Origin: Rossellomorea vietnamensis
GTDB taxonomy: Bacteria; Bacillota; Bacilli; Bacillales; Bacillaceae_B
Direction: 5' to 3'
Assembly: GCF_001305855.1 (NCBI RefSeq)
Contig: NZ_LIXZ01000007.1
Span: 1-64,000, forward strand
DNA length: 64,000 nucleotides
Shown here in pieces: positions 26,601 through 34,479 of this stretch (position 1 is the first letter of the stretch; the number at the start of each line of letters is the position of its first letter). The notes below the pieces were generated by a model that searched no databases, was not told the origin of the DNA, and worked only from the letters and a program-made list of their open reading frames with translations. The translations under genes were made by a program, and so were the position numbers.

Positions 26601-26991
26601 GGACGGCCCCGATATCTGCAAGACCGAGGTCCTGTCCGTAAATGACGTCCACTTCAGCACTAGTCCCATCAAGGGACACATCCCAGAACCATGCGCCTTT
26701 TTCTGTTAAGGTGAACGTCACTTCGTATGAAATCGTTTCATAGGATCCCGTCCATCTGACCTGTGATTCAGCGAATTGGACGTTGCTTGATGACTTCACC
26801 CCGATAAGAGGGATGGAGTGGATTCCTGAAGGCTCATGGATGCGCAAATACAGATTATTGAGTGAGCCGTCGATGGGATTCGTCATTAACTGATTGATCA
26901 TATTCTGTTTATGTGTGACGGCGAATAGATCGCCGCTTTTTAAAAATTCAAATTGTAGATCTCCTGATGTTACTTGAACATGTGTATGCAT
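23659..26991 (-). CDS. GH94 1,2-beta-oligoglucan phosphorylase
   Basis: A 1110-residue cytosolic glycoside phosphorylase resembling Listeria innocua Lin1839 (about 1087 residues), which converts beta-1,2-glucooligosaccharides plus phosphate to glucose-1-phosphate and a shortened chain. A beta-sandwich N-terminal region precedes the (alpha/alpha)6 catalytic barrel. The general-acid Asp lies in GDGDWDDTLQP near residue 758, and the barrel has WGTRDVCQGPTEY and GIHYRLLPMN. GAGGGGAACACG precedes the ATG. It is 19 bases downstream of the GH3 gene, in one operon. Family and context agree; exact chain preference is inferred. Confidence 0.87.
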   Translation of the reverse strand: MHTHVQVTSGDLQFEFLKSGDLFAVTHKQNMINQLMTNPIDGSLNNLYLRIHEPSGIHSIPLIGVKSSSNVQFAESQVRWTGSYETISYEVTFTLTEKGAWFWDVSLDGTSAEVDVIYGQDLGLADIGAVRSNEAYMSQYIDHKVFQDEEKGYVLCSRQNQPQSSGFPYIQQGSLGKTSGYSTDGFQFYGLTYKDTNEPEALKSASLANEVYQYEFAYTALQSEKIRLNGSTHVVFYGAFKENHEAAISSLEFQEEIEPAWEEAAQVQSDFAPLKEQVRLNPEFGDPLSSLSLTEEEVAAYFPVRHNEEREGDSLLSFFTETHEHVVLKEKELMTERPHGHILMSGNNHQLKEDTITTTSFMYGLFNSQLVVGNTSFNKMLTNQRNHLNVMKTSGQRIYIELGGSYRLLAMPSMFELGFNYARWYYKTADDTIIVTNYTVVDSPEVTLHVESKKNRHYRYLVTNQVTMNNHEYEVGFHVEEGENGLKITADRQSESSGIFPELSYRMKVDGASIEVGNEERIAQHVEQYSASLIVMDVSETAEWKMTIQGLMNGEERPFTKRDMPDEIETHRAYYHQVMNGFKLSLGEQVPAELEKVNALAWWYTHNMLVHYSVPHGLEQYGGAAWGTRDVCQGPTEYFMATQNYQSVKEIIKTVYSHQYEDDGNWPQWFMFDRYYKFQQDDSHGDIIVWPLKVVGDYIAATNDYDILHERIPYTERNGFGFTKGKETLLHHIQKEISYIKENFLHDTFLSSYGDGDWDDTLQPANAQLKKYMASSWTVALTYQVLVKLETVLEGTFEEEAQEIGALARGIQKDFNTYILKDEVIPGFVYMEEPGSPEFMVHPTDTKTGIHYRLLPMNRSIISELFTPEQADTHYQLVKEHLYCPDGVRLMNRPAKYEGGVSTHFKRAEQASNFGREIGLQYVHAHIRYVEAMAKLGKTDEVWQGLQIINPIGLKDVVPNAERRQSNAYFSSSDGKFNTRYEAQERFNELRDGSVPVKGGWRIYSSGPGIYMNQLISNCLGVRQEAGDLIIDPVLPDKLDGLRMDFEITNRPVTFVYHLGNPDSKRVVVNGEEARFESLSNRYRSGGIKLKQQELEKWLHEEANTIEVYV

Positions 26992-27010
26992 CGTGTTCCC
27001 CTCGATTCCT

Positions 27011-29170
27011 TTATTTTTTCAAAATGAATGTGCGTTCGATGACGTCCTTGCTGTTTCTTCCTATATAAGCCGTAAACGTCCCCGGATCGCTCTTATACTG
27101 AAGGTCTGAATGATGATATCTTAGTTGTTCTTCCGAAATGGTAAACGTTACGTTTCTCGTTTCTCCAGGCTTCAGGCTGATTTTCCTGAAATCCTTCAAT
27201 TCCTTCACTGGGCGGATCACTTCTCCGCTATGATCGCGGATATAAAGCTGAACGACTTCTTCGCCTGCGACCGTTCCGTCATTCGTCACCTGAATGGAAA
27301 CATCGAGGGACTGTTCGCCGGTCATCGTCTCCCGGGAAAGCTTCAAGTCAGCATACGTGAAGGTAGTGTAGCTTAAACCGAATCCGAATGGCAGGAGCGG
27401 ATCGTTCGGGATGTCCAGGTATTGCGATACATACCGTTCCTGTGCATCGGGTGCCCCTTGGGGTCTTCCTGTATTGAAATGGTTATAATAAACAGGAACC
27501 TGTCCCACATGATAAGGGAAGGACATGGTTAAACGTCCTGAAGGATTCACGTCTCCATATAACAAATCGGCTATGGCACTCCCGCCTTCCGTACCTGGAT
27601 ACCAGGCCTCCAACACTGCGTCTGTTTCGTCTACAACTCCGTGTAAGTCAAGGGGGCGTCCGTTAAACAGAACAGCAACCATCGGCTTATCCAATGTTTT
27701 CAGATGCCCGATAAGTTGTAATTGAGCAGAAGGGAGCTGGATGTTCGCTCTGCATCCGGCTTCACCGCTCATTTCCGAATCTTCTCCTAATGCCAATACG
27801 ATCACATCCGCGTCTTTGGCAGCTTTCATTGCTTCTTCCACTTGCAGGTCTGTGATGGTTTCGATGTCACAGCCTTTGGCGACGGTTAAGGAGCTCGTTT
27901 TCGAAAGGAATCCTTCCTTCACAGTGACGGCTTCATCTTTGGATCCGAGCCATGACCATGGTCCCAATATGTCCCCGCTGTCTGCAAATGGTCCGATAAG
28001 GGCCACTTTTTGTTCTTTATGAAGAGGGAGGATCTGTTCATTTTTCAAAAGGACGGAGGATTTGGCCGCGAGCTCCCGAGCAGTGTTTCGATGTTCTGCG
28101 CTCATGACGACTTCGGCTTCACGTTCCACGTTTGCCCCGCGATACGGGTTCTCAAACAAGCCCAGCTTTTCTTTTAACTGTAAAATCCGTAAGACTGCCT
28201 CATCAATGATCGACTCATCCACCATTTTTTCCACTACAAGCTCTTTTAAGTGATTCACATAGGCAGTTGTCATCATTTCAATATCCACCCCTGCCGTGAT
28301 CGCCTTATAAGCAGCTTCCTTTTCGTTCTCTGCGACACCATGGGGGATCATTTCCTTCACGGCTCCCCAATCGGAAATAAGAACGCCGTCAAACCCCATT
28401 TCTTTCCGGAGAAGATCACGCATCAACCGTTTGTTTCCGGTTGCCGGGATGCCGAAGACGGTGTTAAAGGCAGTCATCACCATTTCGCAGCCTTCTTCAA
28501 GGGCAGCCTGGTAGGCAGGCAGATAATTCTCGCGAAGCTCTCTCTCAGACATATCGACGGTATTATAATCACGTCCGCCTTCTGGTGCCCCGTAAGCCGC
28601 AAAGTGCTTCACGCAAGCAGCCACCCGTTCGACTTCCGTCGTCAAATCCTGACCTTGGAATCCGCGGACGAAGGCACGTGCGAATTCACTATTGAGGAAA
28701 GGATCTTCTCCCGTCGATTCCATCACTCTTCCCCAGCGAGGGTCCCGGACAAGATCGACCATCGGAGCAAACGTCACATGGACGCCTGAAACAGAAGCTT
28801 CCTTTGCTGCGATCTCCGCGCTTTTCTCAGTTAACTCCAGATCCCAGGAACAGCCGATGGCGAGTGGCACAGGGAATATCGTTTTATAGCCATGGACGAT
28901 ATCGGACATGAATAATAAAGGAATCCCCAACCGGTTTTCTTCCAGATGCGTTCGCTGGATGTTGATGATTTCGTTCGCTCCCGATGCCCCGAGGACGGAA
29001 CCGCTGTTTTGAACAACTTCCCCGGTCACTCCCATCTCAGCCATGGGTCCGGTGATTTGTCCCTGTTCTTTTGCCCCTTTGAAAAAAGGTGTGGCCAATT
29101 GCATAAGCTGGGCGATTTTTTCATCCAATGTCATTTGATTCAATAGTGATAGCAGCTTGTTCTCCCTCAT
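27011..29170 (-). CDS. GH3 beta-glucosidase, probably beta-1,2-specific
   Basis: A 719-residue family 3 glycoside hydrolase without signal peptide, so it acts inside the cell. The TIM barrel carries RDPRWGR, KHFAAYGAPEGGRDYN and the nucleophile Asp in VLISDWGAV (about residue 265). The second domain has the acid/base region LGEDSEMSGEAGCR. A C-terminal fibronectin III-like domain follows. Arrangement beside a GH94 phosphorylase and a sugar importer matches Listeria lin1839-lin1843, where the GH3 enzyme splits sophorose and longer beta-1,2-glucans. GGAGGATC precedes the ATG. The promoter carries a LacI-type operator. Confidence 0.9.
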   Translation of the reverse strand: MRENKLLSLLNQMTLDEKIAQLMQLATPFFKGAKEQGQITGPMAEMGVTGEVVQNSGSVLGASGANEIINIQRTHLEENRLGIPLLFMSDIVHGYKTIFPVPLAIGCSWDLELTEKSAEIAAKEASVSGVHVTFAPMVDLVRDPRWGRVMESTGEDPFLNSEFARAFVRGFQGQDLTTEVERVAACVKHFAAYGAPEGGRDYNTVDMSERELRENYLPAYQAALEEGCEMVMTAFNTVFGIPATGNKRLMRDLLRKEMGFDGVLISDWGAVKEMIPHGVAENEKEAAYKAITAGVDIEMMTTAYVNHLKELVVEKMVDESIIDEAVLRILQLKEKLGLFENPYRGANVEREAEVVMSAEHRNTARELAAKSSVLLKNEQILPLHKEQKVALIGPFADSGDILGPWSWLGSKDEAVTVKEGFLSKTSSLTVAKGCDIETITDLQVEEAMKAAKDADVIVLALGEDSEMSGEAGCRANIQLPSAQLQLIGHLKTLDKPMVAVLFNGRPLDLHGVVDETDAVLEAWYPGTEGGSAIADLLYGDVNPSGRLTMSFPYHVGQVPVYYNHFNTGRPQGAPDAQERYVSQYLDIPNDPLLPFGFGLSYTTFTYADLKLSRETMTGEQSLDVSIQVTNDGTVAGEEVVQLYIRDHSGEVIRPVKELKDFRKISLKPGETRNVTFTISEEQLRYHHSDLQYKSDPGTFTAYIGRNSKDVIERTFILKK

Positions 29171-29218
29171 TAATAGATCCTCCGTATTCGAATTTTATCG
29201 TTTGTTTTTCATTTAAGG

Positions 29219-29276
29219 TGAAACGTTTCGATAAACAATTGAGTTGAATTATAAGCGGGTTCCAGCGGATAGTCAA
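29219..29276 (-). promoter_or_regulatory. Promoter and operator of the GH3-GH94 operon
   Basis: On the minus strand TTGACT (29276-29271), 17 bases, TATAAT (29253-29248). Operator ATCGAAACGTTTCA occupies 29232-29219, just past the expected start of transcription. The same 14 bases occur at 29429-29442. Confidence 0.85.
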
Positions 29277-29393
29277 CCCGTCCATTCTTATCCATAAACT
29301 ACCTTTTGGTGCGACATACCAGTATTTGTCTTGTATTATAGGTGCCTTTTCCAGCCTTGAAATAGGTTGAATTAAGTAATTTCGAAAAAAGTG

Positions 29394-29442
29394 TTGAAAG
29401 CGTATTCACGTTTGATTATAATATAATCATCGAAACGTTTCA
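29394..29442 (+). promoter_or_regulatory. Promoter and operator of the sugar-binding protein operon
   Basis: TTGAAA (29394-29399), 17 bases, TATAAT (29417-29422), then operator ATCGAAACGTTTCA at 29429-29442. The core GAAACGTTTC is a perfect LacI-family palindrome, identical to the divergent operator. Confidence 0.85.
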
Positions 29443-29555
29443 ATAACTTGAGTGATTTTTCATGTCAGAATCATTCCTTCTATGAAATGAGGAACCATTC
29501 AATGCGCTTTACCATTTTTAAAGGGTTCAAATCAAATGGAAATGGAGATGGGGAA

Positions 29556-30791
29556 ATGAAAAAGAAAATGTGGTCCTTACTACTAATCGGTATTTTGGCT
29601 TTATCCACGATTCTTACAGCCTGCGGAGGCAATGGAGAATCGAAGGATGGAAAGAAAGAAATTACCGTGTGGGCGATGGGTGAAGAAGGTAAGAAGCTGA
29701 AGGAAATGGCTTCAAAGTTTGAAGAAGAAAACAAAGATATCTCTGTTAAGATCCAAGCGATCCCTTGGGGCAATGCTCATGATAAACTGCTTACGGCAGT
29801 CGCTTCAGGAAATGGCCCGGACGTCCTTCAATTAGGAACGACATGGGTACCGGAATTCGCAGATGCAGGTGCACTGCTTGACCTGACTCCTTACTTGGAA
29901 GACTACCCGGAATTCAAACCTGAAAATTACTTTGAAGGGTCCGTCACTTCTATGAAGTATGACGACAAAGTCATCGGTGTTCCATGGTATATCGATACTC
30001 GCGTACTATACTACCGCACAGATCTATTGAAAGAAGTCGGATATGACAAGGCTCCTGCTACTTGGGATGAACTGAAGGATGCCGCAGGAAAGCTGAACGA
30101 CCGGGGCGACGACGTGTACGGGTTGGATATCGACCGCAATGACCAGATTACACCTTTCATCTTTGCGTGGCAGAATGGGTACGAATTTGAAGGTAAAGAT
30201 AAGATGAACTTCGATTCTCCTGAATTCAAGGAAGCAATGGAGTATTACACAAACTACTTTAAAGAAGGTATCAGTCCTACGACAGAAGGAATCGATATCG
30301 TACAGGCATTTAAAGAAGGTGCGAAGCCAATGTTCTTCAGTGGCCCATGGATGATCAACATCATCAACGACCAGGCACCTGACTTGAAGGATAAATGGGC
30401 TGTAGCCGTTATGCCTAAGAAAGAAACAAACACATCAAGCATGGGTGGATCCAATCTATCTGTTTTCCATAATTCTGAAAATGTGGACGAATCACTGAAA
30501 TTCATTTCATATATGAATAAAGTGGACACGCAAATGGAATGGCTGGACGTATCGAATACGCTTCCTTCACGTGTGGATGCATGGGAAGAACCGAAGCTGA
30601 AAGAAGATCCGATGCTGTCTGTCTTCGGTCAACAACTGGAAGATACAAAAGCATCTCCGCAAATCAAGGAATTCGAAGTAATTGCACAGGAGTTCCTTTC
30701 TACCATTGAAAAAGTCACGGTAGGTGGAGCAGATGTGGACAAAGAGCTTGAGAAATTCAATAAGAAAGCAAATGAAATCGTAGAGAAGTAA
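29556..30791 (+). CDS. ABC sugar-binding lipoprotein (sophorooligosaccharide type)
   Basis: A 411-residue extracellular solute-binding protein (family 1) with lipobox ILTACGG about 22 residues in. Conserved features include ITVWAMGEEGKKLKEM, SGNGPDVLQLGTTWVPEFADAG and GVPWYIDTRVLYYRTDLLKEVG. By gene order it corresponds to the Listeria beta-1,2-glucooligosaccharide-binding protein. The ATG at 29556 (MKKKMWS) has GGAGATGGGG upstream and starts a proper signal peptide; the longer frame from 29448 adds 36 unlikely residues. A stem-loop separates it from the permeases, probably giving excess binding protein. Confidence 0.9.
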   Translation: MKKKMWSLLLIGILALSTILTACGGNGESKDGKKEITVWAMGEEGKKLKEMASKFEEENKDISVKIQAIPWGNAHDKLLTAVASGNGPDVLQLGTTWVPEFADAGALLDLTPYLEDYPEFKPENYFEGSVTSMKYDDKVIGVPWYIDTRVLYYRTDLLKEVGYDKAPATWDELKDAAGKLNDRGDDVYGLDIDRNDQITPFIFAWQNGYEFEGKDKMNFDSPEFKEAMEYYTNYFKEGISPTTEGIDIVQAFKEGAKPMFFSGPWMINIINDQAPDLKDKWAVAVMPKKETNTSSMGGSNLSVFHNSENVDESLKFISYMNKVDTQMEWLDVSNTLPSRVDAWEEPKLKEDPMLSVFGQQLEDTKASPQIKEFEVIAQEFLSTIEKVTVGGADVDKELEKFNKKANEIVEK

Positions 30792-30831
30792 GAGAGACTA
30801 AATAAACAAAACTGACGCTTGGCATAAGAAT

Positions 30832-30870
30832 AAAATGGAGTTACAGGTGTGCAGCCTGAACTCCATTTTT
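30832..30870 (+). terminator. Intercistronic terminator/attenuator
   Basis: AAAATGGAGTT pairs with AACTCCATTTTT around an inner CAGG/CCTG stem, between the binding protein and the first permease. A partial terminator here would lower permease expression. Confidence 0.8.
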
Positions 30871-30907
30871 AACATCATTTTGCGTGCGTTTAGATAGGTG
30901 GGATATC

Positions 30908-31810
30908 ATGAGCAATGGATGGAAAAACAGTATGAGCAAAAATAAGCATCCCTATGTGTTTATTGCTCCTGCAGTGATCATTTTAACTGTTTTCAGTATT
31001 GTTCCGATTATTGTAGCTTTTTTGATCAGTTTCACCGACCTTGATTTAAAAGGGCTTGCCGACTGGTCGAATGTCAGCTTTATCGGAATGGACAATTACT
31101 CAGCGTTAGTGTCGGACGAGTTGTTTCACAAGGCGATATTCAACACATTGTTCTATGTGATCATCGGTGTTCCTCTTGTGATTATGTTCTCATTAGGGAT
31201 TGCCTTGCTGTTGAATTATGGGACAAGCAAGCTGTTTACCGTATTCCGCGGAGTATACTACATGCCTTCCATCACCAATATCATTGCCGTTGCCGTGATA
31301 TGGGGGTTCTTATACAATACCGAATACGGATTATTTAACTACTTACTATCATTACTGGATGTCGAGAAGATTCCTTGGTTAGGAGAGCCAACGATCGCCA
31401 AGCTATCGTTGATTGTGTTAGCCGTATGGAAAGGGGTCGGGATCAATATGATCATATTCCTTGCTGCCTTGCAGGGAATTCCAAAATCCTATTATGAAGC
31501 AGCGGAAATGGATGGCGCCAACAGATGGCAGGTACTGAGGAATGTGACGATCCCGTTACTGCGCTACGCCACTTTCTTCGTCACCGTCACAACACTGATC
31601 GGATGGCTCCAATTCTTCGAAGAACCATTCGTCATGACGAACGGAGGTCCCCTTGATGGAACGATTTCCATGGCGTTATTCATCTATCAACGTGGGTTCC
31701 AGTTCAGTGAATTCGGATATGCAGCAGCAGGCTCATTCATCCTGTTCATCATCATCATTATCATCACGCTACTTCAATTTAAATTGAGAAAATCTGATAC
31801 AGAATATTAA
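30908..31810 (+). CDS. ABC sugar importer permease 1 (MalF type)
   Basis: A 300-residue integral membrane permease with six segments and the EAA motif EAAEMDGANRWQVLRNVTIPLL (about residues 195-220), where the ATPase docks. The ATG at 30908 has AGGTGGGA six bases upstream; the reported frame from 30884 adds eight residues without a ribosome site. No ATPase gene is in the locus, so a shared MsmX-type ATPase elsewhere must energise the importer (inference from CUT1 systems of Bacilli). Confidence 0.9.
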   Translation: MSNGWKNSMSKNKHPYVFIAPAVIILTVFSIVPIIVAFLISFTDLDLKGLADWSNVSFIGMDNYSALVSDELFHKAIFNTLFYVIIGVPLVIMFSLGIALLLNYGTSKLFTVFRGVYYMPSITNIIAVAVIWGFLYNTEYGLFNYLLSLLDVEKIPWLGEPTIAKLSLIVLAVWKGVGINMIIFLAALQGIPKSYYEAAEMDGANRWQVLRNVTIPLLRYATFFVTVTTLIGWLQFFEEPFVMTNGGPLDGTISMALFIYQRGFQFSEFGYAAAGSFILFIIIIIITLLQFKLRKSDTEY

Positions 31811-31843
31811 GAATGAAACTATACAGTATCGGGGCTGAATAAT

Positions 31844-32674
31844 ATGAAAAACAAAACAACGAAATCGAAGGCTGAGAAGCTCTTTATCATCCTTTTGCTT
31901 GCTCTCGGCGGGATCATTGTATCCGTGCCTTTTATTTGGATGATCTCAAGCTCATTCAAGCCTGAAAGTGAAGTGCTTCAAATACCTCCAAGCTTAATAC
32001 CGGAGAATCCGACACTCGAAAACTACGTGAATTTATTTGAAAGCATGAATTTCGGCGTCTATTTACGAAATACGCTCATCATCGTTTTATTTTCCTTTGT
32101 CGGTCTATTCTTTAATGCCATGGCCGGTTATGGATTTGCCAAGTATCAATTTAAAGGCAGGGAAAAGATCTTCTATATCGTCCTGGCAACGATGATGATC
32201 CCTGCACAGGTAACGATGATCCCAGTTTACCTGATTTTAAATGAAATGGGACTCACGAACACGATGACGGGGATCGTGCTGCCGGGACTGGCCGCTGCCT
32301 TCAGTATTTTCTTATTCAGGCAGTTCATGACGACGATCCCGACTGACCTGATCGAAGCAGCGAGGCTTGACGGGGCAGGGGAATTCTACATTTTCTTCCG
32401 CTTGATCGTACCGATTGCGAAGCCGATCTTCGCCGTGCAGGGAATCCTCACATTTATCGGAGCCTGGAACAGCTTCCTATGGCCGTTGATCATCGCCAAC
32501 GACGAAAGTCTCTACACCTTATCCGTCGGGCTTTCACTGCTCCAGGGCCAATATGCCAACAACTTCGGCCTGCAAATGGCCGGCGCAGCCTTCATGGTCG
32601 TGCCGATCATCATCATCTTCTCCTTCTTCCAGAAATACATCGTCGAAGGATTCACAATGTCAGGCATCAAATAA
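31844..32674 (+). CDS. ABC sugar importer permease 2 (MalG type)
   Basis: A 276-residue permease with six membrane segments and EAA motif IEAARLDGAGEFYIFFRLIVPIAKP (about residues 175-200). It ends in the typical YIVEGFTMSGIK tail. It pairs with the preceding gene as the second subunit of a CUT1 sugar importer and follows it by 33 bases. Confidence 0.92.
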   Translation: MKNKTTKSKAEKLFIILLLALGGIIVSVPFIWMISSSFKPESEVLQIPPSLIPENPTLENYVNLFESMNFGVYLRNTLIIVLFSFVGLFFNAMAGYGFAKYQFKGREKIFYIVLATMMIPAQVTMIPVYLILNEMGLTNTMTGIVLPGLAAAFSIFLFRQFMTTIPTDLIEAARLDGAGEFYIFFRLIVPIAKPIFAVQGILTFIGAWNSFLWPLIIANDESLYTLSVGLSLLQGQYANNFGLQMAGAAFMVVPIIIIFSFFQKYIVEGFTMSGIK

Positions 32675-32682
32675 TCAACATG

Positions 32683-32716
32683 TACCAGGTACAGAGCTTT
32701 ATGGATGTACCTGGTA
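32683..32716. repeat. TACCAGGTACA inverted repeat
   Basis: TACCAGGTACA (32683-32693) and TGTACCTGGTA (32706-32716) form an 11-bp stem nine bases after the permease stop. The same words cluster at 60521-60585. It may act as a weak terminator. Confidence 0.7.
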
Positions 32717-32750
32717 TATTTCCTTAAAAGAAAGCTTATGAGGTGAAACG

Positions 32751-34385
32751 ATGGAAAAAGCATGGTGGCAGAAGTCCACGATTTATCAAATATACCCCCG
32801 AAGCTTCAATGATTCCAACGGGGACGGGATCGGTGACATTCCCGGCATCATCGAAAAGCTCGATTATCTCGAACTTCTCGGCATCGATATCATCTGGCTG
32901 AGCCCGGTCTATCAATCCCCGAATGACGATAACGGCTATGACATCAGCAATTACTATGACATCATGCCCGATTTCGGTACCATGGAAGACATGGAAAGAT
33001 TAATAGAAGAAGCAAAGAAAAGGGACATCCACATCATGATGGACCTCGTCATCAACCATACATCCGATGAGCACGCATGGTTTGAAGAATCGAGGAAATC
33101 AAAGGATAACCCTTATCGCGATTACTATATTTGGAGGGAAAGTCAGGACGGTCCTCCGAGTGACATCCAGTCCGTCTTCAGTGGATCTGCCTGGGAATGG
33201 GATGAACAAACAGGCGAGTGTTACTTTCATCTCTTCAGTAAAAAACAGCCGGACCTCAATCTTCATAACCCTGAAGTCCGGGAACATCTGTACAAGATGA
33301 TGAACTACTGGCTCGCTAAAGGGGTCAGCGGATTCCGCATGGATGTAATCGATTTAATCGGGAAAGAAGTCGATGAGAACGTACTGACCGACGGGCCGAA
33401 GCTTCATGAGTATTTACAGGAAATGCATGAAAAAGTCCTTTCTCATTATCCGACTGTCACGGTCGGTGAGACCCCATCCGCCACCCCTGAAACGGCTCAG
33501 CTTTATACAGGGAAAGGGCGGGATGAACTGGACATGGTGTTCACCTTCCAGCATATGTCCCTGGACGAGCGGGCAGGGGAAGGGAAGTGGGCGTTGAAGG
33601 AACTGGATTTCGTGGAGCTGAAAAAGGTGCTGAGCAAGTGGCAGACCTCCCTTTTTCAGAAAGGATGGAACAGTTTATACTGGAATAATCACGATCAGCC
33701 CCGAATCGTATCCAGGTGGGGGAACGATCAAGAGTACCGGATAGAATCCGCCAAGATGCTGGCAACGGTCCTTCACATGATGCAGGGGACGCCTTTCGTC
33801 TATCAAGGTGAAGAAATCGGGATGACGAATAGTTACTGGGACGATATCACCCAATACCGTGACATTGAAACGATTAACTATTTTCATGAAAAGAAAACAG
33901 AAGGTGTCCTAGAGGGTGAGATTATGGAATCGATCCGGACGAAGGGCAGGGACAATGCCAGGACACCGTTTCAATGGAATGACGATAATCATGGCGGTTT
34001 TACCGAGGGGAATCCGTGGATTGAAGTGAATTCCAATTTCAAAGAAATCAACGCAGAACAGGCAATGAAGGATCAGGACTCGATCTTCCATCATTATCAA
34101 AAGCTCATTGCACTGAGGAAGCGATTGGATATCCTTGTTTATGGGGAGTATGAGTTACTACTGGGGGATCATCCCGAAATCATGGCGTACACACGGAAAT
34201 GGGAAGATCAAACCTTGTTGGTCGTCGCGAACTTCTACGGAGGAAATAGTGAATTCCATTTGCCGGAAGCAGTGGATGATGCCCATACCGAAATCCTCAT
34301 TAGCAACTATTCGGATTCCAGTGAACGGCCATCAGACATCAACACCCTTCGTCCCTACGAAGCGATCGTATACTTATTAGAATAA
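32751..34385 (+). CDS. GH13 alpha-glucosidase, oligo-1,6-glucosidase type
   Basis: A 544-residue cytosolic GH13 enzyme (subfamily 31-like). Catalytic residues are nucleophile Asp198 in GFRMDVID, acid/base Glu240 in VGETPSATPE and Asp315 in NNHDQP. QPDLN is conserved region V. Val199, after the nucleophile, matches the residue that gives alpha-1,6 preference in Bacillus oligo-1,6-glucosidases. Its presence beside beta-1,2-glucan enzymes is odd. A possible reason is debranching or opening of alpha-1,6-cyclised beta-1,2-glucans, but separate use on isomaltose is equally possible. It is transcribed with the importer. Confidence 0.9.
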   Translation: MEKAWWQKSTIYQIYPRSFNDSNGDGIGDIPGIIEKLDYLELLGIDIIWLSPVYQSPNDDNGYDISNYYDIMPDFGTMEDMERLIEEAKKRDIHIMMDLVINHTSDEHAWFEESRKSKDNPYRDYYIWRESQDGPPSDIQSVFSGSAWEWDEQTGECYFHLFSKKQPDLNLHNPEVREHLYKMMNYWLAKGVSGFRMDVIDLIGKEVDENVLTDGPKLHEYLQEMHEKVLSHYPTVTVGETPSATPETAQLYTGKGRDELDMVFTFQHMSLDERAGEGKWALKELDFVELKKVLSKWQTSLFQKGWNSLYWNNHDQPRIVSRWGNDQEYRIESAKMLATVLHMMQGTPFVYQGEEIGMTNSYWDDITQYRDIETINYFHEKKTEGVLEGEIMESIRTKGRDNARTPFQWNDDNHGGFTEGNPWIEVNSNFKEINAEQAMKDQDSIFHHYQKLIALRKRLDILVYGEYELLLGDHPEIMAYTRKWEDQTLLVVANFYGGNSEFHLPEAVDDAHTEILISNYSDSSERPSDINTLRPYEAIVYLLE

Positions 34386-34397
34386 TAACCCAATACT

Positions 34398-34418
34398 TGA
34401 AGCGCTTTCATGTATAAT
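34398..34418 (+). promoter_or_regulatory. lacI-gene promoter with operator-like palindrome
   Basis: TGAAGCGCTTTCA (34398-34410), a LacI/cre-like near-palindrome, abuts an extended -10 box TGTATAAT (34411-34418). This suggests autoregulation or CcpA control. Confidence 0.6.
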
Positions 34419-34479
34419 GAACAGATGAAAACAGTAAAGAAGGATGCCTTCATTTATTTAGCAATTAGGATGTGAACTT

